From: Streptomyces sp. DG1A-41 | Lineage (GTDB): Bacteria; Actinomycetota; Actinomycetes; Streptomycetales; Streptomycetaceae | Assembly (NCBI RefSeq): GCF_037055355.1 | Contig: NZ_CP146350.1 | Span: 4,053,001-4,117,000 of the forward strand | Length of the DNA: 64,000 bases | Direction of reading: 5' to 3' | Shown here: piece after piece, positions 52,476-61,194 of the stretch | Layout of the letters: each line of letters begins with the position of its first letter | Numbering within the stretch: position 1 is the stretch's first letter | Position numbers and translations under genes: made by a program | The notes under the pieces: generated by a model | Seen by the model: only the letters and a program-made list of their open reading frames with translations | What the model was told of the DNA's origin: nothing | Databases searched by the model: none

Positions 52476-52533
52476 CGCTGTTCTTCCCCAACCCTGGCGT
52501 CACCGCCAACGAAAGTTTTCGATATTCGGAACA

Positions 52534-52545
52534 AGGTCTACACCA
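52534..52545. promoter_or_regulatory. DasR-responsive element (dre) 1
   Basis: AGGTCTACACCA matches the dre core TGGTCTAGACCA at 10 of 12 positions. Located between the divergent sugar-binding lipoprotein and nagKA genes, 48-59 bases before nagK. Confidence 0.75.
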
Positions 52546-52551
52546 CGTAAG

Positions 52552-52563
52552 TGGACTAGACCT
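52552..52563. promoter_or_regulatory. DasR-responsive element (dre) 2
   Basis: TGGACTAGACCT matches the core at 10 of 12 positions; its centre lies 18 bases from that of dre 1, 30-41 bases before nagK. DasR, released by glucosamine-6-P or high N-acetylglucosamine signals, is known to repress nagKA in S. coelicolor. Confidence 0.8.
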
Positions 52564-52592
52564 CTTGTGGGTCCCCGGGTCACACTGGTCTC

Positions 52593-53534
52593 GTGAGACA
52601 TGTCATCGCCCTCGACGTGGGCGGCACCGGAATGAAGGGCGCCCTGACCGGGCCCGAGGGCGAGGTGCTGCACCGGGCCCGCCGGCCCACCGGACGCGAG
52701 CACGGCCCGGACGCCGTCGTCGCGGGCATCCTCGACTTCGCCGCCGAGCTGCGCGCGTACGGCGCCGAACACTTCGGCACGCCCGCGTCGGCCGCCGGCG
52801 TGGCCGTCCCCGGCATCGTCGACGAGGCGCGGGGCATCGCCGCCTACGCGGCGAACCTCGGCTGGCGCGACGTCCCCCTGCGCGACCTGCTGGCGCAGCG
52901 GCTGGGCGTCCCGGTCGCCCTCGGCCACGACGTGCGCACCGGCGGCCTCGCCGAGGGCCGGGTCGGCGCGGGCCGGGGCGCCGACCGGTTCCTGTTCGTG
53001 GCCCTGGGCACCGGTATCGCGGGCGCCGTCGGGGTCGACGGCCGGGTCGAGGCGGGCGCGCACGGCTTCGCGGGCGAGATCGGCCACATCGTCGTACGCC
53101 CCGGTGGGTCCGAGTGCCCCTGCGGGCAGCGCGGCTGCCTGGAGCGCTTCGCGTCGGCGGCGGCCGTGAGCGAGGCCTGGGCGACGGCCTCCGGCGAGCC
53201 GGGCGCGGACGCGGCGGACTGCGCGAAGGCCGTCGAGTCGGGCGACCCGAGGGCCCGGGCGGTCTGGCAGGAGGCGGTGGACGCACTGGCCGACGGCCTG
53301 GTCACGGCCCTCACCCTGCTGGACCCACGGATCCTGATCATCGGTGGCGGGTTGGCGGAGGCGGGGGAAACCCTGTTCACACCCCTGCGGGAAGCGATCC
53401 GCAGCCGCATCACCTTCCAGAAACAGCCGTCGATCGTCCCCGCGGCGCTGGGGGACAGCGCCGGTTGCCTGGGGGCGGGCCTGCTGGCCTGGGATCTTCT
53501 GGCATCGACCGACCGTATGGAGGTAACGCCCTGA
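52593..53534 (+). CDS. nagK: N-acetylglucosamine kinase (ROK family)
   Basis: 313 residues from GTG 52593. ROK features: ATP-binding ALDVGGTGMKGAL, FVALGTGIAGAV, the substrate GAHGFAGEIGHI, and the zinc motif CPCGQRGCLE. Phosphorylates intracellular GlcNAc to GlcNAc-6-P, the substrate of NagA, which overlaps its stop by one base. Two dre sites in front imply DasR repression. The identity rests on the nagA neighbour and the dre context as much as on sequence. Confidence 0.92.
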   Translation: MRHVIALDVGGTGMKGALTGPEGEVLHRARRPTGREHGPDAVVAGILDFAAELRAYGAEHFGTPASAAGVAVPGIVDEARGIAAYAANLGWRDVPLRDLLAQRLGVPVALGHDVRTGGLAEGRVGAGRGADRFLFVALGTGIAGAVGVDGRVEAGAHGFAGEIGHIVVRPGGSECPCGQRGCLERFASAAAVSEAWATASGEPGADAADCAKAVESGDPRARAVWQEAVDALADGLVTALTLLDPRILIIGGGLAEAGETLFTPLREAIRSRITFQKQPSIVPAALGDSAGCLGAGLLAWDLLASTDRMEVTP

Positions 53535-54745
53535 TGGCAGCCCACCCAGGGGCGCGGGGAACTGCGCGACCAGCCACGGCGCACGCGCACCCCGCAACGG
53601 CCGGACACCCCACGGTCCTGACCGGCGCAACCGTCGTCCTCCCCACAGGAACCGTCGAAAACGGCCGACTGACCGTCGACGGCACCCGCATCACAGGAGT
53701 GGCACCCGAAAACGCCCAGGTCATCGACGTAACCGGCCACTACGTACTCCCCGGCTTCGTCGACATCCACAACCACGGCGGAGGCGGAGCCTCCTTCACG
53801 TCCGGGTCGGTCGAAGACGTACTGCGCGGCATCCACACCCACCGCCTGCACGGCACGACCACCCTGGTCGCCTCGACCGTCACCGGCGACATGGACTTCC
53901 TCACCCAGCGCGCGGGCCTGCTGAGCGAACTGGCCGAGCAGGGCGAGATCGCCGGCATCCACTTCGAGGGACCGTTCATCTCCCCCTGCCGCAAGGGCGC
54001 GCACTCCGAGGGACTGCTGCGCGACCCGGACCCGGCGGAGGTCCGCAAGCTGATCGACGCGGCCCGGGGCCGGGCGAAGATGGTCACGCTGGCCACCGAG
54101 CTGCCCGGCGGCATCGACTCCGTTCGCCTGCTGGCCGAACACGGTGTGATCGCGGCGATCGGCCACACCGACGCGACGTACGAGCAGACGGTCGAGGCGA
54201 TCGAGGCGGGCGCGACGGTCGCCACGCACCTCTTCAACGCGATGCCGCCGCTCGGCCACCGCTCGCCCGGCCCGATCGCCGCGCTCCTGGAGGACGACCG
54301 GATCACGGTCGAGCTGATCAACGACGGCACGCACCTGCACCCCGCCGCACTCCGGCTGGCGTTCCACCGCGCGGGCGCGGACCGGGTGGCGTTCATCACG
54401 GACGCGATGGACGCGGCCGGTTTTGGCGACGGCCGCTACTGGCTCGGCCCGCTGGAAGTAGAGGTCGCCGACGGCGTGGCCCGCCTGCTGACGGACGGCA
54501 CGATCGCCGGCTCGACCCTCACCCTGGACCGCGCCTTCAAGCGGGCGGTCACGGTCGACGGGCTGTCCGTCGAGGACGCGGTGACGGCCCTCTCGGCCAC
54601 TCCGGCCCGCCTCCTCGGCATGGACGACCGGATCGGCTCCCTGGAACCCGGCAAGGACGCGGATCTGGTGCTCCTGGACGCGGACTACGACCTCAAGGGC
54701 GTGATGCGCCGGGGCGAATGGGTGGTCGGTCCACAACTGCACTGA
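53534..54745 (+). CDS. nagA: N-acetylglucosamine-6-phosphate deacetylase with extended N-terminus
   Basis: 403 residues. Removes the acetyl group of GlcNAc-6-P to give glucosamine-6-P. Metal-dependent amidohydrolase: GFVDIHNHGGGG with H79/H81, IHFEGPFISPCRKGAH, IGHTDATYEQT, HLFNAMPPLGHR and FITDAMDAAGFG with catalytic Asp. ATG 53534 is well supported by GGAGG ten bases upstream. The first 25 residues (ARGTARPATAHAHPATAG) are low-complexity and coincide with a dispersed repeat; family members start near TVLTGATVV. Overlaps the nagK stop by one base. Confidence 0.94.
   Translation: MAAHPGARGTARPATAHAHPATAGHPTVLTGATVVLPTGTVENGRLTVDGTRITGVAPENAQVIDVTGHYVLPGFVDIHNHGGGGASFTSGSVEDVLRGIHTHRLHGTTTLVASTVTGDMDFLTQRAGLLSELAEQGEIAGIHFEGPFISPCRKGAHSEGLLRDPDPAEVRKLIDAARGRAKMVTLATELPGGIDSVRLLAEHGVIAAIGHTDATYEQTVEAIEAGATVATHLFNAMPPLGHRSPGPIAALLEDDRITVELINDGTHLHPAALRLAFHRAGADRVAFITDAMDAAGFGDGRYWLGPLEVEVADGVARLLTDGTIAGSTLTLDRAFKRAVTVDGLSVEDAVTALSATPARLLGMDDRIGSLEPGKDADLVLLDADYDLKGVMRRGEWVVGPQLH
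53549..53575. repeat. Dispersed Streptomyces repeat, copy C, inside nagA
   Basis: GGCGCGGGGAACTGCGCGAC, exactly as in copy A near 2151-2170, begins 17 bases after the nagA ATG and is translated in-frame as part of the N-terminal extension. Confidence 0.7.
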
Positions 54746-54867
54746 TCCGTCCCGCAGTCGAGAGACGGTGGACGACTCCGGGACTGGGCCGGGCGCCGTC
54801 TCTTTGGCATGATCGGGCTTCCGGAAGTTCACGGCAGCAAGCGCATTCTCGGGGGAGGTCGGCCCAG

Positions 54868-55797
54868 GTGATCCTCACGGTCACGCTGAACACCGCTCTC
54901 GACATCACCTACCGCGTACGGTCCCTGAGGCCGCACGCCTCCCACCGCGTCTCCGAGGTGACGGAACGCCCCGGCGGCAAGGGCGTCAACGTCGCCCGGG
55001 TGCTCGCGGCGCTCGGGCACGAGGCGACGGTGACCGGTTTCACGGGCGGTGCCACGGGACGGGTCGTGCAGGAGCGGCTCGCGGCCGTGCCGGGCGTGGT
55101 GGACGCGCTGGTCCCGGTCTCGGGCGCGACCCGCCGCACGATCGCCGTGGTCGACGAGCAGACCGGCGACACGACGCAACTCAACGAACCGGGCCCGATG
55201 GTCACGCCCCCCGAATGGTCGGCCTTCCAGGAGGCCTACGAGGATCTGCTGCCGTCCGCCTCTGCGGTGGCGCTGTGCGGCAGCCTGCCGCCGGGCGTGC
55301 CGGTGGGGGCGTACGCCGGCCTGGTCCGTACCGCCCGTGCCGCCGGTGTCCCGGTCCTCCTGGACACGAGCGGCGAAGCCCTGCGCCGGGGCGTGGCGGC
55401 CCGCCCGGACATCATCAAGCCGAACGCCGACGAACTGGCGGAACTCACCGGCTCCCACGAACCCCTGCGCGCGACCCAGGACGCCCGCCGCCGGGGCGCG
55501 GGCGCGGTCGTCGCCTCCCTGGGCCCCGAGGGCCTCCTCGCCGCCACCCGAGACGGCCGCTGGCGAGCCACCCCACCGACCTCTGCACGAGGCAACCCGA
55601 CGGGCGCGGGCGACTCGGCGGTCGCGGGCCTGCTGTCGGGGCTGATCGAGCACCTTCCCTGGCCGGATCGTCTGATCCGGGCGGTGGCCCTCTCGGCGGC
55701 GACGGTGCAGGCGCCGGTGGCCGGGGAGTTCGACCTGGGGGTGTACGAGGAGCTGCTGGGGAGGGTGGTGGTGACGGGGGAGATCAGTGCGGCCTAG
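54868..55797 (+). CDS. 1-phosphofructokinase/tagatose-6-phosphate kinase family sugar kinase
   Basis: 309 residues from GTG 54868, with GGGGGAGG upstream. PfkB-type fold: ILTVTLNTALDITYRV at the N-terminus, RPGGKGVNVARVLAALG (sugar binding) and the GNPTGAGDS catalytic-base/anion-hole motif near the C-terminus. Phosphorylates a hexose phosphate or sugar; exact substrate uncertain. It lies 122 bases downstream of nagA and could share the amino-sugar regulon, though no dre site is seen before it. Confidence 0.9.
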   Translation: MILTVTLNTALDITYRVRSLRPHASHRVSEVTERPGGKGVNVARVLAALGHEATVTGFTGGATGRVVQERLAAVPGVVDALVPVSGATRRTIAVVDEQTGDTTQLNEPGPMVTPPEWSAFQEAYEDLLPSASAVALCGSLPPGVPVGAYAGLVRTARAAGVPVLLDTSGEALRRGVAARPDIIKPNADELAELTGSHEPLRATQDARRRGAGAVVASLGPEGLLAATRDGRWRATPPTSARGNPTGAGDSAVAGLLSGLIEHLPWPDRLIRAVALSAATVQAPVAGEFDLGVYEELLGRVVVTGEISAA

Positions 55798-55809
55798 ATC
55801 AGGACCGTC

Positions 55810-56763
55810 CTAATCCTTGACCTGGCCCGCCTTCAGCCACAGCTGGTCCAGCAGGACGTTGCACTTGTCGCCGTCCTGGCAGGAGACCGTGATCGTGTTG
55901 GTGCCCTTGTTGAGGGTCGGCCAGGCGTAGGTCTTCGTCCAGCCCTTGGCGAAGTCGCCGTCCGAGGTGTGCGTGAAGTTGCCCATGTTCAGCTTGCTGC
56001 CGAACGGCTTGCCGTTGACCGTGAGCGTCATCTCCTGGTCCTCGTCGACCGTGCTGTAGCGGGCAAACACGGTGTACGCGCCGTCCTTGGGGATTCCGTT
56101 GACCGTCCAGGTGACCGAGGAGCCGACCTGGTTGAGGTTCCCCACGTAGATGCCGCCGTCGGACTGTGCGCCCTTGACGTCCTGGGCGAGGGTCGCGCCC
56201 CCGCCGAGGCGCAGTGCCTTGGCGTCGATCTTCGGCAGGTCGACGTTGCTCTCGTCGCCCTTGCTGGGCGACGGGCTCGGCTTCGCGTTCTGGGACTGGG
56301 TCGGGGTCGTGCCCGCCTGGTCGTCGGTGTTGCTCTGGTCCTTATCGCCGCCCAGCATGGCCACGCCGATGCCGATGACGACCGCCGCGACCACCGCGAT
56401 CGCGCCGATCAGCAGGCCCTTGGTGTTCGGGCCGCGGCCGCCCCGGCCACCGCCACCTCCGCCCGGCATCTGCTGCTGGGCGGTGGGGGCACGGCCGGGC
56501 AGCGTCTCCGGTGCCGCGTAGTGCGCGTTCGGCTGGCCGTAGCCGCCCTGCTGCTGCGGGACCTGCCCATAGGGCGCCGTCTGCGCGCTCTGCGACTGCT
56601 GGCCGTACTGGCGTGTGCCGACCGCCCGCACCCGGTTGACCGAGTTCGGATAGCCGTAGCCCCCGGACGGCGGCTGGGCCCCGTTGGCCTGCCCGTCGGC
56701 GTAGAGATAGCCGAACGGGTCGTCGTCCTCGGGCGTGCTCGCGCCGTTGTTGCCGGGCGTCAT
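55810..56763 (-). CDS. Membrane-anchored CBM35-like carbohydrate-binding protein
   Basis: 317 residues. Cytosolic Gly/Gln/Pro-rich N-terminus (about 110 residues, YGQ and QQQ runs), one membrane helix at 116-138 (LLIGAIAVVAAVVIGIGVAM), a Ser/Thr/Pro spacer, then an outside beta-sandwich. The last part, GSSVTWTVNGIPKDGAYTVF, LTVNGKPFGSKLNMGNF and CNVLLDQLWLKAG, resembles CBM35/CBM6 modules that bind uronic or amino sugars. It may tether cell-wall or extracellular polysaccharide. Convergent with the sugar kinase, 12 bases apart. Confidence 0.8.
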   Translation of the reverse strand: MTPGNNGASTPEDDDPFGYLYADGQANGAQPPSGGYGYPNSVNRVRAVGTRQYGQQSQSAQTAPYGQVPQQQGGYGQPNAHYAAPETLPGRAPTAQQQMPGGGGGGRGGRGPNTKGLLIGAIAVVAAVVIGIGVAMLGGDKDQSNTDDQAGTTPTQSQNAKPSPSPSKGDESNVDLPKIDAKALRLGGGATLAQDVKGAQSDGGIYVGNLNQVGSSVTWTVNGIPKDGAYTVFARYSTVDEDQEMTLTVNGKPFGSKLNMGNFTHTSDGDFAKGWTKTYAWPTLNKGTNTITVSCQDGDKCNVLLDQLWLKAGQVKD

Positions 56764-56870
56764 CCCTTGGTCTCCTAAACAGGTGCGGTACGAGTCGTGA
56801 GAGGCGAGCCTACCCGCTCCCAGTGACCCAAACGGGTGACTCAGACCGCATCAACTCGCCGGCCTGGGGT

Positions 56871-58532
56871 TCACCCGGCGCGTCTGTGTTGTTTGGGACG
56901 AGATCGTTTCTCGACGTACATCCGCTCGTCAGCGGATTTCAACACTTCGTCCGCCGTCATTCCACAGTGTGCCCATCCGATGCCGAAGCTGGCGCCGACC
57001 CGGACCGCCCGCCCCTCGGCGCGGATGGGCTGGATGATCTCGTTGCGCAGGCGGACCGCGAGGTCCTGGGCGTCGGCGCGGCCGAGACCGTCCGCGAGGA
57101 TGACGAATTCGTCACCACCGAGCCGGGCGACGGTGTCGCCGTCGCGGACGCCGTCGCTCAGCCGGCGGGCGACCTCGATGAGAACCGCGTCACCCGCGTT
57201 GTGCCCGAACCGGTCGTTGATCGACTTGAAGCCGTCGAGGTCGCAGAAGAGGACGGCGAGGCCCTTGGTGCCGTCGTCGTGGTCGCCGTCCGGCGCGACG
57301 GTGTGCACATGGTGGTCGTAGGCGTCGTAGGGCTCGACGCCCTGCCGGTAGTCGAAGCCGGGCCCGACCACGTCGAAGGCGGGGTGGCCGTAGGCCGCGT
57401 CGAGGGACTCGACGGCGGCGGCGTGCGGGGTCGTGGCCCGCTGGCACAGCCGGGCGGACAGACGGGAGCGCAGCTCCGCCGAATTCGGCAGGCCCGTGAG
57501 CGAGTCGTGGGAGGCGCGGTGGGCGAGCTGGAGCTCGCGGCGCTTGCGCTCCTCGATGTCCTCGACGTGGGTGAGGAGGAAGCGCGGGCCGTCGGCGGCG
57601 TCCGCGACCACGCTGTTGCGCAGGCTGACCCAGACGTAGGTGCCGTCCCGGCGGCCGAGGCGGAGCTCGGCGCGGCCGCCCTCGGCGGAGGTGCGCAGGA
57701 GCGTGCCTATGTCCTCGGGGTGGACCAGGTCGGAGAACGAGTAGCGGCGCATCGCGGAGGCGGGGCGGCCCAGCAGCCGGCACAGGGCGTCGTTCGTGCG
57801 CAGGATCCGGCCGTGCTGGTCGCCGCCCATCTCGGCGATGGCCATGCCGGACGGGGCGTACTCGAAGGCCTGCCTGAAGCTTTCCTCACTGGCCCGCAGC
57901 GCCTGCTGCTCGCGCTCCAGCCGGACGAGCGCCCGCTGCATGTTGGCGCGCAGCCGGGCGTTGCTGATCGCGATGGCGGCCTGGAAGGCGTACATCTGGA
58001 GCGCCTCGCGGCCCCAGGCGCCCGGGCGGCGTCCGTTGCGCGGCCGGTCCACGGACAGCACGCCGATCAGCTCGCCGCAGGCCGCGCTGCCCTGCGGGCC
58101 GGGCGCGTACATCGGCGCGAAGAGCCGGTCGGCCGGGTGCCACTCGTCCTCGAAGCGGGGGGCGGGGCCGTCGGTGTACCACTGCGGGACGTCGTCGTCG
58201 TCGAGGACCCAGCCCTCGGTGTGCGGTATGAACACCAGGTCGCCCCAGTGCTCGCCCATGGCGAGGCGGCGGTCCCAGGACTCGCGCGAGCCGACGCGGC
58301 CGGTGATGAGGGCCTCGGCGGCCGAGTTCCCGGCGAAGGCGGCGACGACGAGGTCGCCGTCGGGCCGTACGAGGTTCACGCACGCCAGCTCATAGCCGAG
58401 GGCGGCGACCACGCCCTCCGCGACGGTCTGCAGGGTGTCCGCCAGGCTGCGGGCCGTGTTCATGTCGGCCATGACCTGGTGCAGTTGTCGCAGGGACGCA
58501 AGGCGGACGTAGGGCTCCGACTCGGTCTCCAT
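56871..58532 (-). CDS. cdgB: Diguanylate cyclase CdgB (GAF-PAS-GGDEF)
   Basis: 553 residues from ATG 58532, with GGGGGGAGGG upstream. N-terminal GAF domain (VAALGYELACVNLVRPDG, CGELIGVLSVDRPR), PAS/PAC domain (ESFRQAFEYAPSGMAIAEM, LLGRPASAMRRYSF), then GGDEF with the active motif at 472-476 and a product-inhibition I-site RDGD at 463-466, five residues before it. No EAL domain. It makes cyclic di-GMP, which in Streptomyces holds BldD on DNA and delays development. Architecture and BldD box match S. coelicolor CdgB. Confidence 0.93.
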   Translation of the reverse strand: METESEPYVRLASLRQLHQVMADMNTARSLADTLQTVAEGVVAALGYELACVNLVRPDGDLVVAAFAGNSAAEALITGRVGSRESWDRRLAMGEHWGDLVFIPHTEGWVLDDDDVPQWYTDGPAPRFEDEWHPADRLFAPMYAPGPQGSAACGELIGVLSVDRPRNGRRPGAWGREALQMYAFQAAIAISNARLRANMQRALVRLEREQQALRASEESFRQAFEYAPSGMAIAEMGGDQHGRILRTNDALCRLLGRPASAMRRYSFSDLVHPEDIGTLLRTSAEGGRAELRLGRRDGTYVWVSLRNSVVADAADGPRFLLTHVEDIEERKRRELQLAHRASHDSLTGLPNSAELRSRLSARLCQRATTPHAAAVESLDAAYGHPAFDVVGPGFDYRQGVEPYDAYDHHVHTVAPDGDHDDGTKGLAVLFCDLDGFKSINDRFGHNAGDAVLIEVARRLSDGVRDGDTVARLGGDEFVILADGLGRADAQDLAVRLRNEIIQPIRAEGRAVRVGASFGIGWAHCGMTADEVLKSADERMYVEKRSRPKQHRRAG

Positions 58533-58662
58533 GCTCGCCCTCCCCCCGAGACCTCGCAGCGAATCAAGGGTTCTCTTCGGCGTATCGTCCTGGCAGCTTC
58601 CCAGCCACTGAATCACAGCGCGCTGCCCACTCGGTACACAGGGTCAACAATTCCTGCCCCTT

Positions 58663-58676
58663 GTGACTCAAGTCAC
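58663..58676. promoter_or_regulatory. BldD box upstream of cdgB
   Basis: GTGACTCAAGTCAC fits the BldD consensus GTnAC-N4-GTnAC as an inverted pair, 131-144 bases before the cdgB ATG, in the 315-base gap shared with the divergent flavin reductase. BldD is known to repress cdgB in S. coelicolor. The rest of the gap (58533-58847) holds no gene. Confidence 0.75.
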
Positions 58677-58847
58677 AGGAAAACCTGAACAATTGAGTGG
58701 AGTTTCTGCGTTCTTCACGTGCGTCTACCGAACGCGGACTTTGTCGCGTTGCGCACAACTTTTCCGGGAGTCCGTCGCGAGTCCTAAGACCGTGATCGGG
58801 CGGGAGCCCGATGCGGGGCGCCGGGGACGGAGATTAGCGTTTCAGAT

Positions 58848-59432
58848 GTGCCGAACACTCCCACCGCCACGTCCCCGATCATTCCGCCGCACGCCTCCGG
58901 GCATGCTGAGGGGGTGAGCAACGACGAGTTCCGCGCCGCCATGTCCCGGCTGGCCTCGGGCGTGGTCCTGGTGACCGCGCAGGAGCCACCGCTCGACCCG
59001 GACGACCCCTCGGCGCCGGACAGCGAGGACGTGGGCATGACGGCCACGGCCTTCATGTCGGTGTCCCTCGACCCGCCCCTGGTGCTGGTGAGCCTGCGCG
59101 AGGGCTCCCGCATGGACGAGCTGCTCGAGGAGCAGCCCCTGTGGGCGGTCTCGGTCCTCTCCGAGAGCCAGCGGCACATCGCGGGCCGCTTCGCCATGAA
59201 GGGCCGCGTCAGCGACCGCCTGCTCTTCGCGGACATCCCGTACACGCGCGGCGAGTACACCGACGCGCCCCTGGTCGGCGGTGCCCTGGCCGTCCTGGAG
59301 TGCCGCACCGAGCAGCGGGTACCGGCCGGAGACCACACCCTGGTCATCGGCCGCGTCCTGACGGCCCGCGTCCCGAGCGCGGACGGCGGGCCGCTGACGT
59401 ACTTCCGCGGGCGGTACCGGCACTTGGGGTGA
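58848..59432 (+). CDS. Flavin reductase family protein
   Basis: 194 residues. FMN-binding split-barrel: FRAAMSRLASGVVLVTAQE, MTATAFMSVSLDPPLVLVSL, and SVLSESQRHIAGRFAMKG, then GALAVLECRTEQRVPAGDHT and the conserved GRVLTARV. Uses NAD(P)H to reduce FMN or acts with a partner monooxygenase. GTG 58848 has no ribosome site; GTG 58914 would remove a non-conserved 22-residue leader and is a credible alternative. Divergent from cdgB. Confidence 0.88.
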   Translation: MPNTPTATSPIIPPHASGHAEGVSNDEFRAAMSRLASGVVLVTAQEPPLDPDDPSAPDSEDVGMTATAFMSVSLDPPLVLVSLREGSRMDELLEEQPLWAVSVLSESQRHIAGRFAMKGRVSDRLLFADIPYTRGEYTDAPLVGGALAVLECRTEQRVPAGDHTLVIGRVLTARVPSADGGPLTYFRGRYRHLG

Positions 59433-59481
59433 GGCGGAAACCCGGTGGCCCGGGTCTGACGGGCGCGCCTAGGGTGCGCGC

Positions 59482-59949
59482 ATGACAACGATGGCCCCTC
59501 GCCTCGAAGAGATCACCGCTGGGAACCTCGACGCCGCGCTCGGCATCCGCGTCCGCCCCGACCAGGAACACGCGGTCGCCCCGGTCGTGAAGTCCCTCGC
59601 CGAGGCGTATGTGCATCCCGGCGTCGCCTGGCCCCGCCTGATCGTCGACGGCGACCGCCCGGTCGGCTTCCTCATGGCCTTCCTCGACACCGACTGGTAC
59701 GAGGACGGCAGCGTGCTGCGCTCGGGCCTGTGGCGGCTGAACATCGCGGCCGGGGAGCAGGGCAAGGGGTACGGCCGCTTCGCCGTCGAGTCCCTCGCCG
59801 ACGAGCTGCGCCGGCGCGGCGCCAAGCAGTTCTACGTCACCTGGCATCCCGGCCCCGACGGCCCCAAGGGCTTCTACCTGGGGCTCGGCTTCCGCCCGAA
59901 CGGGGAGATCAGCGGAGGCCAGACCGTCGGGGTCCTGGACCTGGACTAG
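59482..59949 (+). CDS. GNAT family acetyltransferase
   Basis: 155 residues: ALGIRVRPDQEHAVAPVVKS, RPVGFLMAFLDTDWY, a diverged acetyl-CoA site (RLNIAAGEQGKGYGRFAVES) with Gln/Gly-rich loop, and KGFYLGLGFRP. Resembles spermine/spermidine-type acetyltransferases by the PDQ and FLGL patterns. It lies 49 bases downstream of the flavin reductase and overlaps the convergent arfB by four bases. Confidence 0.88.
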   Translation: MTTMAPRLEEITAGNLDAALGIRVRPDQEHAVAPVVKSLAEAYVHPGVAWPRLIVDGDRPVGFLMAFLDTDWYEDGSVLRSGLWRLNIAAGEQGKGYGRFAVESLADELRRRGAKQFYVTWHPGPDGPKGFYLGLGFRPNGEISGGQTVGVLDLD

Positions 59950-60383
59950 CTCCAGTTCCGTGCGGAGCGGCCCCGCTTGGTGTCCGAGCGCTGCTTCTTC
60001 TCACGCAGCCGCCGCTCGTTGATCCCCCGGGGGATCCGGGTCGGCTTGCGGGGCTTGGGCGGGGGTGCGGTGGCCTCGGCCAGGAGCGCGGCGAGGCGCA
60101 CGGCGGCGGCCTCGCGGTTGCGCCACTGGGAGCGGTGCTCGGAGGACCGTACGGTGACGACTCCGTCGACCAGGCGCCCGGCCAGCCGCTCCAGCGCCCG
60201 CTGCTTCCACACCTCGGGCAGCGCCTCGGTCCTCGCCAGGTCGAAGCTGAGCTCGACCTTCGAGTCACTGGTGTTGACGTGCTGCCCGCCCGGTCCCGAG
60301 GACCGCGAGAAACGCCACATGAGCTCGGCCTCGGGCAGGGAGACGGAGCCGCGGATGACGTGGGGACCGGACATGCCGTCCAT
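59946..60383 (-). CDS. arfB: Alternative ribosome-rescue factor / peptidyl-tRNA hydrolase
   Basis: 145 residues with catalytic GGQ at 32-34 (SSGPGGQHVNTSDSKVEL) followed by a class-I release-factor-like domain and a basic C-terminal tail (KPTRIPRGINERRLREKKQR) that enters the empty mRNA channel. Releases peptides from stalled ribosomes lacking a stop codon. The start could be three codons later (60374). Confidence 0.93.
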   Translation of the reverse strand: MDGMSGPHVIRGSVSLPEAELMWRFSRSSGPGGQHVNTSDSKVELSFDLARTEALPEVWKQRALERLAGRLVDGVVTVRSSEHRSQWRNREAAAVRLAALLAEATAPPPKPRKPTRIPRGINERRLREKKQRSDTKRGRSARNWS

Positions 60384-60527
60384 GTTCCCGCTCCTGTCCG
60401 GTCCACGTCATCCGAATATCGGGGGTAAAGAAAGTAAAGGGACCTGGAACCTCGCGTACGTCCCTCGACGTTCAGAGGGGTAGCTGTAGCTTTTGCCGTA
60501 CGTAAACGAGGGAAGGGACTCCCAACA

Positions 60528-61103
60528 ATGGCTGTAAGCCTGTCCAAGGGTGGCAACGTCTCGCTCACCAAGGAGGCTCCGGGCCTGACCGCTGTCACCG
60601 TGGGCCTCGGCTGGGACGTCCGCACCACCACCGGCACGGACTTCGACCTCGACGCGTCCGCGATCGCGGTCAACACGCAGGGCAAGGTCTACTCGGACGC
60701 CCACTTCGTGTTCTTCAACAACAAGCAGACCCCGGACAACTCGATCGTCCACACCGGTGACAACCGCACGGGTGAGGGCGCCGGCGACGACGAGGCGATC
60801 AACGTCAACCTCGCCGCCCTCCCGGCCGACATCGACAAGATCGTCTTCCCGGTCTCGATCTACGACGCCGAGAACCGCTCGCAGAACTTCGGCCAGGTGC
60901 GCAACGCCTACATCCGCATCGTCAACCAGGCCGGCGGCGCCGAGATCGCCCGCTACGACCTGTCGGAGGACGCGGCCACGGAGACGGCCATGGTCTTCGG
61001 CGAGCTGTACCGCAACGGCGCGGAGTGGAAGTTCCGCGCGGTCGGCCAGGGCTACGCCTCGGGCCTGGTCGGCATCGCCCAGGACTTCGGCGTGAACGTC
61101 TGA
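60528..61103 (+). CDS. terD: TerD family protein
   Basis: 191 residues. [20 protein letters not shown], the calcium-binding loop [30 protein letters not shown] and [14 protein letters not shown] are the standard TerD/CABP1 blocks. In other bacteria the family confers tellurite or phage resistance; in Streptomyces TerD paralogues affect development and are calcium-regulated. ATG 60528 follows AAGGGA. A strong terminator follows. Alone here, without the rest of a ter cluster. Confidence 0.95.
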   Translation: MAVSLSKGGNVSLTKEAPGLTAVTVGLGWDVRTTTGTDFDLDASAIAVNTQGKVYSDAHFVFFNNKQTPDNSIVHTGDNRTGEGAGDDEAINVNLAALPADIDKIVFPVSIYDAENRSQNFGQVRNAYIRIVNQAGGAEIARYDLSEDAATETAMVFGELYRNGAEWKFRAVGQGYASGLVGIAQDFGVNV

Positions 61104-61126
61104 CGGACGCCCTCAGGTGTGGCAGG

Positions 61127-61158
61127 AGCCCCCGGGCCGGTCGACCGGCCCGGGGGCT
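61127..61158 (+). terminator. Terminator of terD
   Basis: A perfect 32-base palindrome, 14-base arms around TCGA, starting 24 bases after the terD stop. Confidence 0.9.
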
Positions 61159-61194
61159 TCCCCGTCCTCACCCCGCCCGCGATACGTTCCCGAC

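Noticed and set aside
60528..61103. TerD as part of a tellurite/phage-defence island
   Set aside because: No other ter genes or defence genes are adjacent; single TerD genes are ordinary in Streptomyces.
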